DNA of 64,000 nt from Desulfitobacterium metallireducens DSM 15288 (GCF_000231405.2 NZ_CP007032.1:186001-250000); one strand, 5' to 3'; counted from the first letter of the stretch, positions 1 to 8,878 are shown. Notes: generated by a model not told the origin, from the sequence alone. Numbers and translations: made by a program.

Positions 1-625
1 CATTGGGTTGTTCCGCGAGTTCTATTCCTGGAAGAATTGGGGCAGTCGTTTTGCTGACAATACTTTTCATAAGATCGAGCAAGGTTACTTCGGGGGCCGT
101 CGAGGTGGTTCGCGTTGCTTTGACCAAGTTTTCGAGAGCTTTAGCAGGCACCTGTTCTTGTTCATTTTCGGCTTCAATGATATCCTTTGCTGCTCCTTTA
201 GCAATAAAAATATAGGAGAGCTCTCGAAGCTCAGGATCACGAACGACAAGGTCAAGCAGGGGGGCAATTCCGGATTTGGCTGCGGCTTCTCCAATGACGA
301 TCACCTTATTTTGGCTAAAGAGTGATTTGCGGTTGACTTGGTGAGTGGCATTTCGGATAGCGTCAAAAAGTGTCTGCCCCGTCGAAGTTACGACCCAAAC
401 ACTTTTTCTGCTACCGCTCGCTCCTTTCCCATTTTTTCCTGATGATGCCTTAATGGAAGCCGGTTTGAGAAGCTGCAAGGTGAGGTTAATTTGACCATCT
501 TCCGTTTTATCGATACCGATCGCTTGAACAACAGAAAGTGTAGTTAATTCTTTTCTGTTCCAACAGCCTGTTAAGCTCAAGGTTAGTGCAAGGCAGAGAA
601 TATAAATAAATACTCGTTTTCTCAT
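1..625 (-). CDS. GerC-family germinant receptor lipoprotein, partial (runs off left edge)
   Basis: This is the N-terminal part (about 208 codons) of a GerC-type spore germination lipoprotein; the stop codon lies beyond the left edge. The start ATG at 623-625 overlaps the stop of the upstream gerB gene as ATGA. The protein opens with a short basic, hydrophobic signal peptide and a lipobox (LSLTGC), followed by WNRKEL, which the two complete GerC proteins in this cluster share. GerC proteins are anchored to the spore inner membrane and assemble with GerA and GerB subunits into a receptor for small-molecule germinants. It is the last visible gene of the minus-strand operon that begins with gerA at 5912. 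Family call firm; the germinant cannot be inferred. Confidence 0.9.
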   Translation of the reverse strand, partial: MRKRVFIYILCLALTLSLTGCWNRKELTTLSVVQAIGIDKTEDGQINLTLQLLKPASIKASSGKNGKGASGSRKSVWVVTSTGQTLFDAIRNATHQVNRKSLFSQNKVIVIGEAAAKSGIAPLLDLVVRDPELRELSYIFIAKGAAKDIIEAENEQEQVPAKALENLVKATRTTSTAPEVTLLDLMKSIVSKTTAPILPGIELAEQPN

Positions 626-1719
626 CTTGATTGTTCTCCTTTTTTTCGGAAGATTGCGGTCAAGAGCAGGAGGGTGGGTATGAATAGAATAAAAAACAGG
701 GTGTACCACGTGTAGATTTCAAAAGAATAAAATTCCCTTGTTTCAACCACGTTTTGCCCTAACACATTCGATAATGAAATAATAATTGAGCCCGTGGGTA
801 GGATCAGTGGTTTATAGTCTTTGAGATGGAAAAGCTGGCTTAGTCCGAGTACGATTAAGTAATAATAAAATGCTATTTTAATAAACATCCCTAAAACCCA
901 GATTGCAACATGGATGGATTCGATTCGTTCTAAGAAATCACCCACATGAACTACCCGTACAATGTTAAAGAAAGGATAAGTAAAACTTTTCGCCAAATCA
1001 TCGCCTAAAAGGGCAATTACCGAGAAGGTTAGGATAAAAAGGAATAATACCAGTAACAAGGGAGTTAATATATAAACTTCTCTTATTTTTTTACGATCAT
1101 TGAGAAAAGGCATAATTATGGCCATTCCGATAATTTCTACGGTTTGGGACACGGGGGATAAGCCGGTAAAAATTGAAGGATAGATTCCTTTTTCTAAGAT
1201 CGGAGTTAACTCTTTAATATCCATATCTTTAACCAGTAATAAGATAACTCCAATGAGGGCGATCATGATAATTGGCGCAATAAATTCGGAGAGACGACCT
1301 AAAACCTCAATCCCGTAATGGGCTGCATAAGCTGCAGCAAGAGTTAAGGTAATTATGAAAAAAAGGGAAGGCGTTTCAGGCATGACGACTGTTGTATGAA
1401 ATTCGGAAAACTGGCTTAGAGCTAAAGCAGATAGATGAATAAAAAACAAGATATAAAGAATTCCTACCAATTTACCTGCTTTCCCAGTAATGGCTTGGCT
1501 GTACTCGTAAGGTGTCTGGCTAGGAAACTTCTTGGCTAATAGATAAAAGGGAAGGGCTACAATAAGATGAATCGGAAACGACATCAAGCAATCAATCCAT
1601 ACATCTTGATTAGCAGGTGGGGCTAATATAACGGGGAGAAGGGCAATCCAAGAAATGACCCTACTGATAAATAATAGCAAGATCATTTGTGTATAGGTGA
1701 TTTTACCGCCCTCTATCAT
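622..1719 (-). CDS. GerB-family spore germination permease
   Basis: A 365-residue, almost entirely hydrophobic protein with about ten membrane segments. It is an endospore germination permease of the amino acid-polyamine transporter type (GerB/GerAB), thought to bind the germinant in the spore inner membrane. It starts MIEGGKITYTQM, like the other two GerB copies in the window (MLEKGRITYKQL). A GAGGT ribosome binding site lies 6 bases before the ATG. Its stop overlaps the start of the next gerC by 4 bases, so the two are translationally coupled. It has no gerA partner of its own next to it and probably shares the GerA encoded at 4263-5912 or a distant one. Confidence 0.9.
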   Translation of the reverse strand: MIEGGKITYTQMILLLFISRVISWIALLPVILAPPANQDVWIDCLMSFPIHLIVALPFYLLAKKFPSQTPYEYSQAITGKAGKLVGILYILFFIHLSALALSQFSEFHTTVVMPETPSLFFIITLTLAAAYAAHYGIEVLGRLSEFIAPIIMIALIGVILLLVKDMDIKELTPILEKGIYPSIFTGLSPVSQTVEIIGMAIIMPFLNDRKKIREVYILTPLLLVLFLFILTFSVIALLGDDLAKSFTYPFFNIVRVVHVGDFLERIESIHVAIWVLGMFIKIAFYYYLIVLGLSQLFHLKDYKPLILPTGSIIISLSNVLGQNVVETREFYSFEIYTWYTLFFILFIPTLLLLTAIFRKKGEQSR

Positions 1720-1765
1720 GCTGTAGACCTCGCTTTAGTACTTGTAATTTATAAATCCAAAGAAT

Positions 1766-1975
1766 CTAGGAAGTTAATAGTTTAATCAAATATTCAATTC
1801 CTTTATTCGGATTGGGAACTTTCACTCCAATGACCTGAAGAAAGGAAAGGATAAATCCAGTCGCGAGGAGCACTGAAGAAGTGATGAGCTCGGGCCATTG
1901 CTTCTTACGTAGGAGTCCTGGAATTTCGTAGTATGCTATAGCAGCAAAAATAAGGAATAATATGAATATGTGCAT
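1766..1975 (-). CDS. Small two-helix membrane protein in germination operon
   Basis: A 69-residue protein with two predicted membrane helices (about residues 2-20 and 30-50) joined by a basic loop (LLRKKQWPE). It begins 4 bases after the gerC stop, behind a GGAGG ribosome binding site about 10 bases upstream, so it is co-transcribed. No enzymatic motif is visible. Small membrane proteins encoded with germinant receptor genes can act as accessory receptor subunits. That role is only inferred here, from position, strand and topology. Confidence 0.7.
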   Translation of the reverse strand: MHIFILFLIFAAIAYYEIPGLLRKKQWPELITSSVLLATGFILSFLQVIGVKVPNPNKGIEYLIKLLTS

Positions 1976-1979
1976 TCTG

Positions 1980-3167
1980 TTATCGTCCTCCTTCTATTTT
2001 TTCTGATTCCTCTATTTTTACAGGGGTGGTACTTAGACCAACTCGGCTAAGATGAGCGATGACTTCGAGGTTAACCTTTATTTTGGGGAATTCCTCCTCC
2101 CAGTTCTTTTTGAGGTCCGGCCATTCTTGGGGATACTTTTGATGGAACTCCTCGCCAAATTTAAAGATATCAACATTCCATGCTTGAGCTTTAGTGATAG
2201 CGACATTGATCTCTTCTTCAATCGCTGCAATTTGCCTTCTTTCCAGTTCAGCGAAGGTATCGGGTCTAGTTAGATTCATTTCCGAAAATTGTTCAGCCAG
2301 ATTTCCTTCTTCTTCAATTTCAACGGTTATGGATAGCTTACCATCCGTAATTTGCGGCTTAAGTTGAGTTGAGGTTCTAATGATCTCCAGACTGACGTTC
2401 TTCGCTTCTTCTTCGGGTGATTTCACCACGATGATGCCGCTTTTTATCTCGCCCAATACCCAAAGCAGCCCGCGCGTTTCAGTGTGATCAAACCACCCAA
2501 TTATTTTATCTTTTTTGAAGATTGCAGTATTGTCTAGAACGACCACTTCTTTTGAAGCTCCATTTTCATTTTTCTTTTGAATTTCAATGCCAGGGACAAC
2601 GGCACTGCCTGTTTTACTCCCTAAGGAGCTGAGTAAATCCTTCAACTCTCTTTTGGGCAGATGGGAAGCGATGATACTTGTTTTGGATAAACCTTCGATG
2701 GCTTTTCCTGGAATTTTTTCCTGTTCATGTTCACCTATTAGAATATCTTTCGCTGTTCCCTTGGCAATGAAGACATAGGAAAGTTTATCTACCTCGTGAT
2801 CCCGCCTTAGAAAATCAACGAGAGGTGTAATCCCAGTTTTAGCCGTGTCTTCGCCAATAATGATCACCTTATTATGTGGGAAAAATAATTTCCGGTCTGT
2901 TTTAAAAGAGGCATTTCGGATCGCATCAAAGACTGTTTCGCCTGTACTTGAGACAACCCATACCCCTTGCCCCCCGTTCTCTGAATCCCCACTGGATTGG
3001 CTGGGTTTAAGAATCTGAGCGGAAATGTTGACTTGATCATCGTCCGTTCGATCGATCCCAAAGGCTTGAACAATCGCTAGCGTATTGATTTCTTTTCTGT
3101 TCCAGCAGCCTGTGAGCAGACTCGATAATAATATACAAATGATATAGATCGGAATGTACTTCTTCAT
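1980..3167 (-). CDS. GerC-family germinant receptor lipoprotein
   Basis: A complete GerC-type lipoprotein of 395 residues. The frame is open further upstream, but the start chosen is the ATG at 3165-3167, because the signal peptide (MKKYIPIYIICIL) and lipobox (LLTGC, then WNRKEI) follow directly and the ATG overlaps the gerB stop as ATGA. The protein is expected to be lipidated and exposed on the outer face of the spore inner membrane. It is about two-thirds identical by eye to the GerC at 6074-7246 over long stretches (for example VWVVSSTGETVFDAIRNAS), so the two arose by duplication. It completes a normal gerA-gerB-gerC order with 5912-3164. Confidence 0.93.
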   Translation of the reverse strand: MKKYIPIYIICILLSSLLTGCWNRKEINTLAIVQAFGIDRTDDDQVNISAQILKPSQSSGDSENGGQGVWVVSSTGETVFDAIRNASFKTDRKLFFPHNKVIIIGEDTAKTGITPLVDFLRRDHEVDKLSYVFIAKGTAKDILIGEHEQEKIPGKAIEGLSKTSIIASHLPKRELKDLLSSLGSKTGSAVVPGIEIQKKNENGASKEVVVLDNTAIFKKDKIIGWFDHTETRGLLWVLGEIKSGIIVVKSPEEEAKNVSLEIIRTSTQLKPQITDGKLSITVEIEEEGNLAEQFSEMNLTRPDTFAELERRQIAAIEEEINVAITKAQAWNVDIFKFGEEFHQKYPQEWPDLKKNWEEEFPKIKVNLEVIAHLSRVGLSTTPVKIEESEKIEGGR

Positions 3168-4261
3168 GGGGATTGCACTCCTTTCTTCCGGATGATTGCG
3201 GTAAAGAGAAGGAGGGAAGGAATGACAAGAATAAAAAACGAAGAATACCAAGCAAATGTTTTGTACGAAGTGAACGCTGCTAATGTGGTGAGGTTAGGAC
3301 CAACTAAGAGGCTTAAAGGGATCAGAATTGTGCCAGTTGGCAGGATTAAGGGGCGGTATTCTTTTAAATGAAGGAGCTGACCTAAGCTGAGAACAACCAA
3401 ATAGTACTTAAAGGTTACTTTAATAAAAGTACCGAGAATCCAAATTGCCATATGTATCGATTGATTACGTTCGATAAAATCCCCTATGCTAATGAGCCGG
3501 ATAACTGAATAGAAGGGAAAGGTAAGGCCTTTAGCCTCTTCAAATCCCCATATGGTAAGAACGGGAACAGTTATAAGGGTAAAGAATAGAGTAACTAACG
3601 CGAAACTGAGGACAATAACTGATTTAGCCTTTTGGGGATTATTCAGATAGGGAAGAAGCATGGAAAACCCCAAAATTTCGAGTGATCTTGCAGAGTAGAT
3701 CAAACTGCCCTGAGTTATCGGAAGTATCCCATTTTCCAGGACAGGTCTTAGCATTTTTAAGTTCATATCTTTAGCAAGTAGGAGAAACACTGTAATAGTA
3801 GCAATCATGACAAGGGGCGCAAATAATTCGGATAAACGACCAATCACCTCTAAGCCCCTACCTGTGGCATATGCACAAACAAGGACGAATGATAATGTAA
3901 AAAAAAGGACGGGTGTTTCGGGCATAACTGCACTTGTAAGGAAGAGACTAAACTGAGCTATAGTAATGGCAGCTTGATCTAGAAAATACCAGAGGATTAA
4001 TATTCCTGACAGTTTACCAAGTTTGCCACCGATCGACTGGCAATACTGAATAATTGTTTGGTCAGGGAACCTCTTCCATAAAAAATAGATTGGGAGTGCA
4101 AATAATAATTGCAGAGGAAAATATAAGAGCTCGGAAAGCCAGATATCTTGGTTCGCTGGTGGCTCTGCCAATGCGGGGAGGAAAGTAATCGTAATGATGA
4201 TCCGGCTTAAGGCGATGAGTAAAATTAACTGTTTGTAGGTAATTCGGCCTTTTTCCAGCAT
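3164..4261 (-). CDS. GerB-family spore germination permease
   Basis: A 365-residue polytopic membrane protein of the GerB permease family. An in-frame ATG exists at 4283-4285, but the start at 4259-4261 is preferred: GGGAG lies 8 bases upstream and the resulting MLEKGRITYKQL matches the paralogue at 7243-8340 exactly. It follows gerA by one base and overlaps gerC by four, a tightly coupled receptor operon. It is clearly paralogous to the 8340 copy (shared GDFIERNQSIHMAIWILG-type segment near residue 260). Known family role: germinant-binding subunit of the receptor. Confidence 0.93.
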   Translation of the reverse strand: MLEKGRITYKQLILLIALSRIIITITFLPALAEPPANQDIWLSELLYFPLQLLFALPIYFLWKRFPDQTIIQYCQSIGGKLGKLSGILILWYFLDQAAITIAQFSLFLTSAVMPETPVLFFTLSFVLVCAYATGRGLEVIGRLSELFAPLVMIATITVFLLLAKDMNLKMLRPVLENGILPITQGSLIYSARSLEILGFSMLLPYLNNPQKAKSVIVLSFALVTLFFTLITVPVLTIWGFEEAKGLTFPFYSVIRLISIGDFIERNQSIHMAIWILGTFIKVTFKYYLVVLSLGQLLHLKEYRPLILPTGTILIPLSLLVGPNLTTLAAFTSYKTFAWYSSFFILVIPSLLLFTAIIRKKGVQSP

Positions 4262-4262
4262 G

Positions 4263-5912
4263 CTAGTTTTCTCCCTTTGGGTCATTAGGTGGAGTAGGTC
4301 TTAGGTTAGACTTTTGCCGAGTTGGATTTTCACCCCCAAACAGGCGGGGACGAGTGTGCATCAGCCATAAGGGTACTCGGATAAATAAATCTTTTAAATC
4401 CGAGAAGGTGGTGGGAGCCAAAGGGGACATATAGGGTACACCTAGAGAACGAAGCGAGACTTGGTGAGTCACGAAGACAATAAATCCTAACATCACGCCA
4501 TATAATCCTGAAGAACCAGCTAAGATGATGAGGATAAACCGAGCAAGGGTACTGATGTCAACTAAAGATGGAACAACAAACGAAGAGATAGCGGTAAGGG
4601 CAGTCACTACGACCATGGGAGCGCCGGCGATCCCTGATGAGATAGCAGCATCCCCAATCACGAGTGCTCCGACGATACTTACAGCTTGACCAACGGGCCG
4701 GGGTAAACGAACCCCTGCTTCTCGCAAGATCTCATAAATGGTTTGCATGAGAAGCGCCTCAACCATGGAAGGGAACGGAGTTCCTTCTTCAGCTGCTGCA
4801 ATCGTCACGAGGAGTGCTGGCGGTAAAAATTCTTGATGGTAGGTCGTGAAGGCCACATATAACGCAGGGGTAGTCGTTGTGAAAAAGAAAGCCAACCAAC
4901 GCAGCCAACGAATGAACGAGCTATAAAATGGTCGGGAATAGTAATCTTCAGCGTTTTGAAAGGCTTCAATAAATAAATAGGGAACGGTTAAAACAAAGGG
5001 AGTTCCATCAACTAAGATGGCAACTCGACCTTCTAACAGTTTCGCGCTCACAATATCCGGTTTTTCCGAGTTTCCTACAGTCGGGAAAATAGATTGGGGT
5101 GCATCTTCAATATAGGATTCAATATATCCTGATTCTAAGATTGAATCCGTGTCGATCCTTTGGAGCCTTTGCTTAACTTCATCGACAATTTTTATATCAA
5201 CGATTCCTTTAAGGTAAGCCACACAGATGGTAGTTTTTGTTTGCTTGCCAATTTGCATTTGATAGAACTTAAGCGCGGGGTTTTTCATTTTTCTTCTTAA
5301 GAGAGCCATATTGGTTCCGATACTTTCGACGAAACCTTCGCGTGGTCCTCGAACCACAGCGGTGGTCTCGGGTTGATCGACGTTCCTCGCTTTCCATCCA
5401 TGTAAAGCAGCGATTAGAGCAATGTTCGATTCCTCGATAAATAGGACAGTATCTCCCGATAATATGGCTTCCGTTACATCTGTGAAAGAGTGACCTTCCT
5501 TCACCATAGCAACAGAAAGGGCACTTTCTTTAATGACGTTTAAAGCATTACTTTTGTTCACGTCATGTTGCAAGAACATGAGGGGTTTGATCAGGTCCGC
5601 ATTTACTGCTTTTACATCAATAAGTCCATTGAGCATAACGATAAAGGCCTTGATTGACTCATCGGCCCCAATCTTGAACTCTCGGGTAATCAGGTCGCTG
5701 GATTCCTCAAAAATGGTCTGGATTTTCTGGAGGTTTTCATCTAGATTTTCTGAAAGAGAATCTGCATTATCCTGCGAGCTGCCCTGTGTATCAGCCTGAG
5801 AATTGGTCTGAGAATTATTTTGAGAGGGATCTGAGCTACCCGTATTTTGTTGTTGGCGTCTTGATCTATACTTCCGCCTATGTAATTCATCAACTAACTT
5901 TTTTATTGGCAT
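4263..5912 (-). CDS. GerA-family spore germination receptor subunit
   Basis: A 549-residue GerA/GerAA-type subunit. It has a basic N-terminus and a Q/N/S-rich hydrophilic linker (about residues 18-55), then the conserved cytoplasmic domain, then a membrane domain of about five helices (about residues 330-500) with the family sequence PFPSMVEALLM, and a basic Pro-rich tail. It is the first gene of a gerA-gerB-gerC operon transcribed from the sigma-G-like promoter at 5972-6000. CGGAG lies about 6 bases before the ATG. It is the only intact gerA in the window, although three gerB and three gerC genes are present, so it may serve more than one B/C pair. Confidence 0.94.
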   Translation of the reverse strand: MPIKKLVDELHRRKYRSRRQQQNTGSSDPSQNNSQTNSQADTQGSSQDNADSLSENLDENLQKIQTIFEESSDLITREFKIGADESIKAFIVMLNGLIDVKAVNADLIKPLMFLQHDVNKSNALNVIKESALSVAMVKEGHSFTDVTEAILSGDTVLFIEESNIALIAALHGWKARNVDQPETTAVVRGPREGFVESIGTNMALLRRKMKNPALKFYQMQIGKQTKTTICVAYLKGIVDIKIVDEVKQRLQRIDTDSILESGYIESYIEDAPQSIFPTVGNSEKPDIVSAKLLEGRVAILVDGTPFVLTVPYLFIEAFQNAEDYYSRPFYSSFIRWLRWLAFFFTTTTPALYVAFTTYHQEFLPPALLVTIAAAEEGTPFPSMVEALLMQTIYEILREAGVRLPRPVGQAVSIVGALVIGDAAISSGIAGAPMVVVTALTAISSFVVPSLVDISTLARFILIILAGSSGLYGVMLGFIVFVTHQVSLRSLGVPYMSPLAPTTFSDLKDLFIRVPLWLMHTRPRLFGGENPTRQKSNLRPTPPNDPKGEN

Positions 5913-5971
5913 ATATACTCCGATGCTTGAAATCCAAGTTCTGATCCTTCTTTACATCATCCTTACTTACT

Positions 5972-6000
5972 TATTATCTTTAAAAGTAATTCTTTTATGC
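5972..6000 (-). promoter_or_regulatory. Sigma-G-like forespore promoter of gerA operon
   Basis: Read on the minus strand: GCATA (-35-like, 5996-6000), a 17-base spacer, then GATAATA (-10-like, 5972-5978). It lies about 60 bases before the gerA start. The same two elements with the same spacing recur at 8518-8546 before the second ger operon. Sigma-G consensus elements resemble GNATR and CATNNTA with 17-18 bases between them, and ger operons are classic forespore genes. The match is by eye. Confidence 0.55.
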
Positions 6001-6073
6001 TCACTCTAAGGGACTTGGACCTCGAATTGATATTGATTTTGAGTGGCGCGGCGCTTCTAACTGGACTACACTT

Positions 6074-7246
6074 TTATTTTTGCGACTCTCCTGTATCCGC
6101 AGGGGGCGTGCTAAGACCGATCCCGTTAAGCTTGGCAGTGATTTCGAAGTTAACCGCTATCTTCGGGAATTCTTTCTCCCAGTTTTTTTCAAGCTCTGGC
6201 CATTCATGAGGATATTTCCGATGAAATTCGTCACCGAATTTGAAGATATCGACATTCCATGTCTGTGCCTTACTAAGGGCGGTTTGGATTTCTTCTTCGA
6301 TTGCAATAGCTTGTCTTTTTTCCAATTCAGCGAGGGTATCAGGCTTCGCCAAATCCACTCTTAACATTTGTTCAGCCAGATTTCCGTTTTCTTTCACTGC
6401 AATAGTTATAGACAGTTTACCTTCTGTGATCTCAGGCTTAAGTTGTGTAGAGGTTTTGATAATTTCTAGGCTGACGTTTTTTGTTTTTTCTAGGGGTGAT
6501 TTAACTGTAATAATTCCAGTTTTCACCTCACCCAACACCCAAAGTAATCCGCGAGTTTCCGCATGATTAAACCATCCGATCAGCTTATCCTTTTTAAAAA
6601 TAGCCGTCGAATCCAGGATAACGACGTTTTTTGATGCCCCATTCTCATCTTTTTTTTGGATTTTAATGCCGGGAGCAACAGAACTATTTGTTTTGCTGGC
6701 CAAGGTTCCAAGTAAATCTTTTAAATTGACTTCTGGCACCTGAGAAGTGATGCCACTCGTCTTGACCAGATTCTCAATGGCTTGACTTGGGACCCTTTCT
6801 TGTTCATGTTCTCCAAGGAGGATATCTCTTGCTTTTCCTCTGGCAATAAAAATATGAGCTATCTCGTGTGACTCATGGTCCCGCCCTAAAAAATCAAGGA
6901 AGGGTGCAATCCCTGCTATAGCTGTTTCCTCACCAATAACGATCACGTCATTATGGGCAAAAAATAACCTTCGATCCGTTTTGAGAGAGGCATTTCGGAT
7001 CGCATCAAAAACCGTTTCGCCTGTACTTGAGACAACCCATACCCCTTTGTCATCTTTCTCTGAACTTCCTTTGGCTAGGATAGGTTTGAGTATTTGAGCG
7101 GAGATGTCCACTTGATCATCCTCTGTTTGATCGATTCCAAAGGCTTGAACGATAGCTAGGGTAATAAGTTCTTTTCTGTTCCAACAGCCGGTAAGCGTAC
7201 TTGTGAGTAATAGGCAAAAGATCAAGAGAGAAACTATTTTTTTCAT
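6074..7246 (-). CDS. GerC-family germinant receptor lipoprotein
   Basis: A 390-residue GerC-type lipoprotein with signal peptide MKKIVSLLIFCLLL and lipobox STLTGC. The ATG overlaps the upstream gerB stop as ATGA. It is a close paralogue of the GerC at 1980-3167, sharing for example FGIDQTEDDQVDISAQILKP-like sequence after the lipobox. It is the second surviving gene of a duplicated ger operon whose gerA has decayed (see 8343-8511). A functional receptor would need a GerA subunit from elsewhere, most simply the one at 4263-5912. Confidence 0.92.
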   Translation of the reverse strand: MKKIVSLLIFCLLLTSTLTGCWNRKELITLAIVQAFGIDQTEDDQVDISAQILKPILAKGSSEKDDKGVWVVSSTGETVFDAIRNASLKTDRRLFFAHNDVIVIGEETAIAGIAPFLDFLGRDHESHEIAHIFIARGKARDILLGEHEQERVPSQAIENLVKTSGITSQVPEVNLKDLLGTLASKTNSSVAPGIKIQKKDENGASKNVVILDSTAIFKKDKLIGWFNHAETRGLLWVLGEVKTGIITVKSPLEKTKNVSLEIIKTSTQLKPEITEGKLSITIAVKENGNLAEQMLRVDLAKPDTLAELEKRQAIAIEEEIQTALSKAQTWNVDIFKFGDEFHRKYPHEWPELEKNWEKEFPKIAVNFEITAKLNGIGLSTPPADTGESQK

Positions 7247-8340
7247 TTTGACCTTACTCCTTTTCGGCGGATAATTGCGGTTAGAAGAAGAAGAGATGGA
7301 ATAAGCAAGATAAAAAAGTAGGAATATCCCATGAATATTTTGTATGAACTAAATAATTGTAATTCGACAAGGTTTGGGCCAATTAAAAGGCTTAACGGAA
7401 TAAGGAGCGCTCCGATAGGCAGAACCAGAGGTTTATACTCCCTTAATTCCAAAAGCTGACTCAAGCCCAGTACGGTTAAATAATACTGAAAGGATATTTT
7501 GATAAAGGCACCGAGTGAACAAATCGCCATATGGATAGATTCGAGACGATTTAGAAAATCTCCAACGTTGATGAGCCTGATTACAGAATAGCAGGGAAAG
7601 GAGCTGCTTTTTGCTAATTCTAATCCGAGCATAGTGACGACGGGGAGGGTTAGCAAGACAAGGTAGAGAGAAATTAAAGCGAAACTAAGGATAAAGATGG
7701 GCTTAACTTTTTGACGATTGTTTAGATAGGGAAGAAGCATCGCTAAGCCTAAAACTTCCAGCGTTTTGCTCGCAGCAATCAAGCTTCCGTGAAATACGGG
7801 AAAAATCCCCTTTTCAAGGAGAGGGGTTAGTATTTTGAAGTTCATATCCTTAACCTCTAGACTCAAAAATAGGATGAGGCTAATCATAATAAGGGGAGCA
7901 AATAGTTCAGATAAACGGCCGATCACCTCAAGCCCTTTTCGTGCGGCATAAGCACAGACAAGAATTAAAGATAACATAAAAAAGAGAGCAGGCGTTTCCG
8001 GCATAACAGCGCTCGTAAGGAAGAAGCTGTATTGAGCTAAAGTGATTGCTGTATAATGCAGAAAATACCAGATAATTAAAAGTCCTACCAGCTTGCCAAC
8101 TTTTCCAGCAATTGTTTGGCTATACTGAATAATCGTTTGATCCGGAAACCTCTTCCAGAGTAGATATATCGGGCTTGCAAGAAACAACTGGATTGGAAAA
8201 AACAGCAAATCAGATAACCAGATGTCTTGATTTGCCGGTGGTTCATTTAGCCCTGGAAGAAAACTAATGGAAGTAACAATTCGGCTTAGGAAAATGAGTA
8301 GGATCAACTGCTTGTAGGTAATGCGGCCTTTTTCCAGCAT
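7243..8340 (-). CDS. GerB-family spore germination permease
   Basis: A 365-residue polytopic permease of the GerB family, starting MLEKGRITYKQL with a GGGAG site about 8 bases upstream. The paralogue at 3164-4261 has the same start, length and helix pattern. It immediately follows the remnant of a gerA gene and overlaps gerC by 4 bases. Promoter sequence is conserved at 8518-8546, so the gene is probably still expressed in the forespore despite loss of its gerA partner. Confidence 0.92.
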   Translation of the reverse strand: MLEKGRITYKQLILLIFLSRIVTSISFLPGLNEPPANQDIWLSDLLFFPIQLFLASPIYLLWKRFPDQTIIQYSQTIAGKVGKLVGLLIIWYFLHYTAITLAQYSFFLTSAVMPETPALFFMLSLILVCAYAARKGLEVIGRLSELFAPLIMISLILFLSLEVKDMNFKILTPLLEKGIFPVFHGSLIAASKTLEVLGLAMLLPYLNNRQKVKPIFILSFALISLYLVLLTLPVVTMLGLELAKSSSFPCYSVIRLINVGDFLNRLESIHMAICSLGAFIKISFQYYLTVLGLSQLLELREYKPLVLPIGALLIPLSLLIGPNLVELQLFSSYKIFMGYSYFFILLIPSLLLLTAIIRRKGVRSK

Positions 8341-8342
8341 GC

Positions 8343-8511
8343 TTTTTCTCCCTTTGAGTTACAAGGCGGAGTGGGCCTAAGGTTAAGATTTTGGATTTAT
8401 CTGAAGGTTTTGGTCTAGATTGACTAAAGGAGAATCTGGATTATCTGGATTATCTGGATTATCTGGATTATCTGGTGAACATGTCTTCAAGTTTCTAACT
8501 CTTATCCGCTT
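8343..8511 (-). pseudogene. gerA remnant with large internal deletion
   Basis: Minus-strand translation gives a hydrophilic N-terminal stretch (SPDNPDNPDNPDNPDNPDSP, then NLDQNLQ) that lines up with the linker of the intact GerA (NLDENLQ near residue 58). After a frame change it gives QNLNLRPTPPCNSKGEKA, which lines up with the intact GerA C-terminus (KSNLRPTPPNDPKGEN). The roughly 480 codons between these points are missing. The remnant sits exactly where gerA should be: after a conserved sigma-G-like promoter and directly before gerB. The two ends are in different frames, so no protein of GerA type can be made. Confidence 0.8.
8440..8475. repeat. Four perfect 9-bp tandem repeats (ATTATCTGG)
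   Basis: Four contiguous perfect copies of ATTATCTGG, preceded by a partial copy (AATCTGG). On the minus strand they encode Pro-Asp-Asn repeats in the linker of the decayed gerA. A 9-bp unit keeps the reading frame, so this is a slippage-type expansion within a low-complexity coding linker. Confidence 0.9.
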
Positions 8512-8517
8512 ATCTAG

Positions 8518-8546
8518 TATTATCTTTAAAAGTATTATATTTATGC
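8518..8546 (-). promoter_or_regulatory. Sigma-G-like promoter of second ger operon
   Basis: Minus strand: GCATA (8542-8546), 17 bases, GATAATA (8518-8524). Elements and spacing are identical to the promoter at 5972-6000, and surrounding bases are also conserved (ACTTTTAAAGATAATA). Its conservation although the first gene is destroyed suggests it still serves the downstream gerB and gerC. Confidence 0.5.
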
Positions 8547-8627
8547 TCGTACTTAAGGGGCTGGGACTTTGTATTTCTTGGTTTAGAACTATTAAATTTG
8601 ATGATAATCGTCATGTGAATTTATGTA

Positions 8628-8656
8628 TTGACACTTATAAAGCCCTATGGTATTCT
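8628..8656 (+). promoter_or_regulatory. rRNA operon promoter P1
   Basis: TTGACA at 8628-8633, a 17-base spacer, then TATTCT at 8651-8656: a vegetative (sigma-A) promoter, first of three in tandem upstream of 16S. Confidence 0.8.
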
Positions 8657-8731
8657 AATTGAGCGCTAAGGGACAGCCGTTCCGAAGCCGGCAGAAATGC
8701 TGGCAAGTGCATGGGGGCTTAGAAATGACAC

Positions 8732-8760
8732 TTGACTCGGTAGAGAGAAAATGTTAATCT
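8732..8760 (+). promoter_or_regulatory. rRNA operon promoter P2
   Basis: TTGACT at 8732-8737, 17 bases, TAATCT at 8755-8760. It shares the preceding sequence GACACTTGACTCG-type context with P3, which suggests promoter duplication. Confidence 0.75.
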
Positions 8761-8811
8761 AAGAATCCACGCAGACGGGCTTCAAATGAAGTTCAGAAGC
8801 GAAAAAGGCAC

Positions 8812-8840
8812 TTGACTCGAGAGAGTCAATCTGCTAAAAT
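8812..8840 (+). promoter_or_regulatory. rRNA operon promoter P3
   Basis: TTGACT at 8812-8817, 17 bases, TAAAAT at 8835-8840. It is closest to 16S, with the leader beginning about 8847. Confidence 0.8.
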
Positions 8841-8878
8841 AAATAACTGTCGCGAGTGATTGCGACGACAAAGATTGG

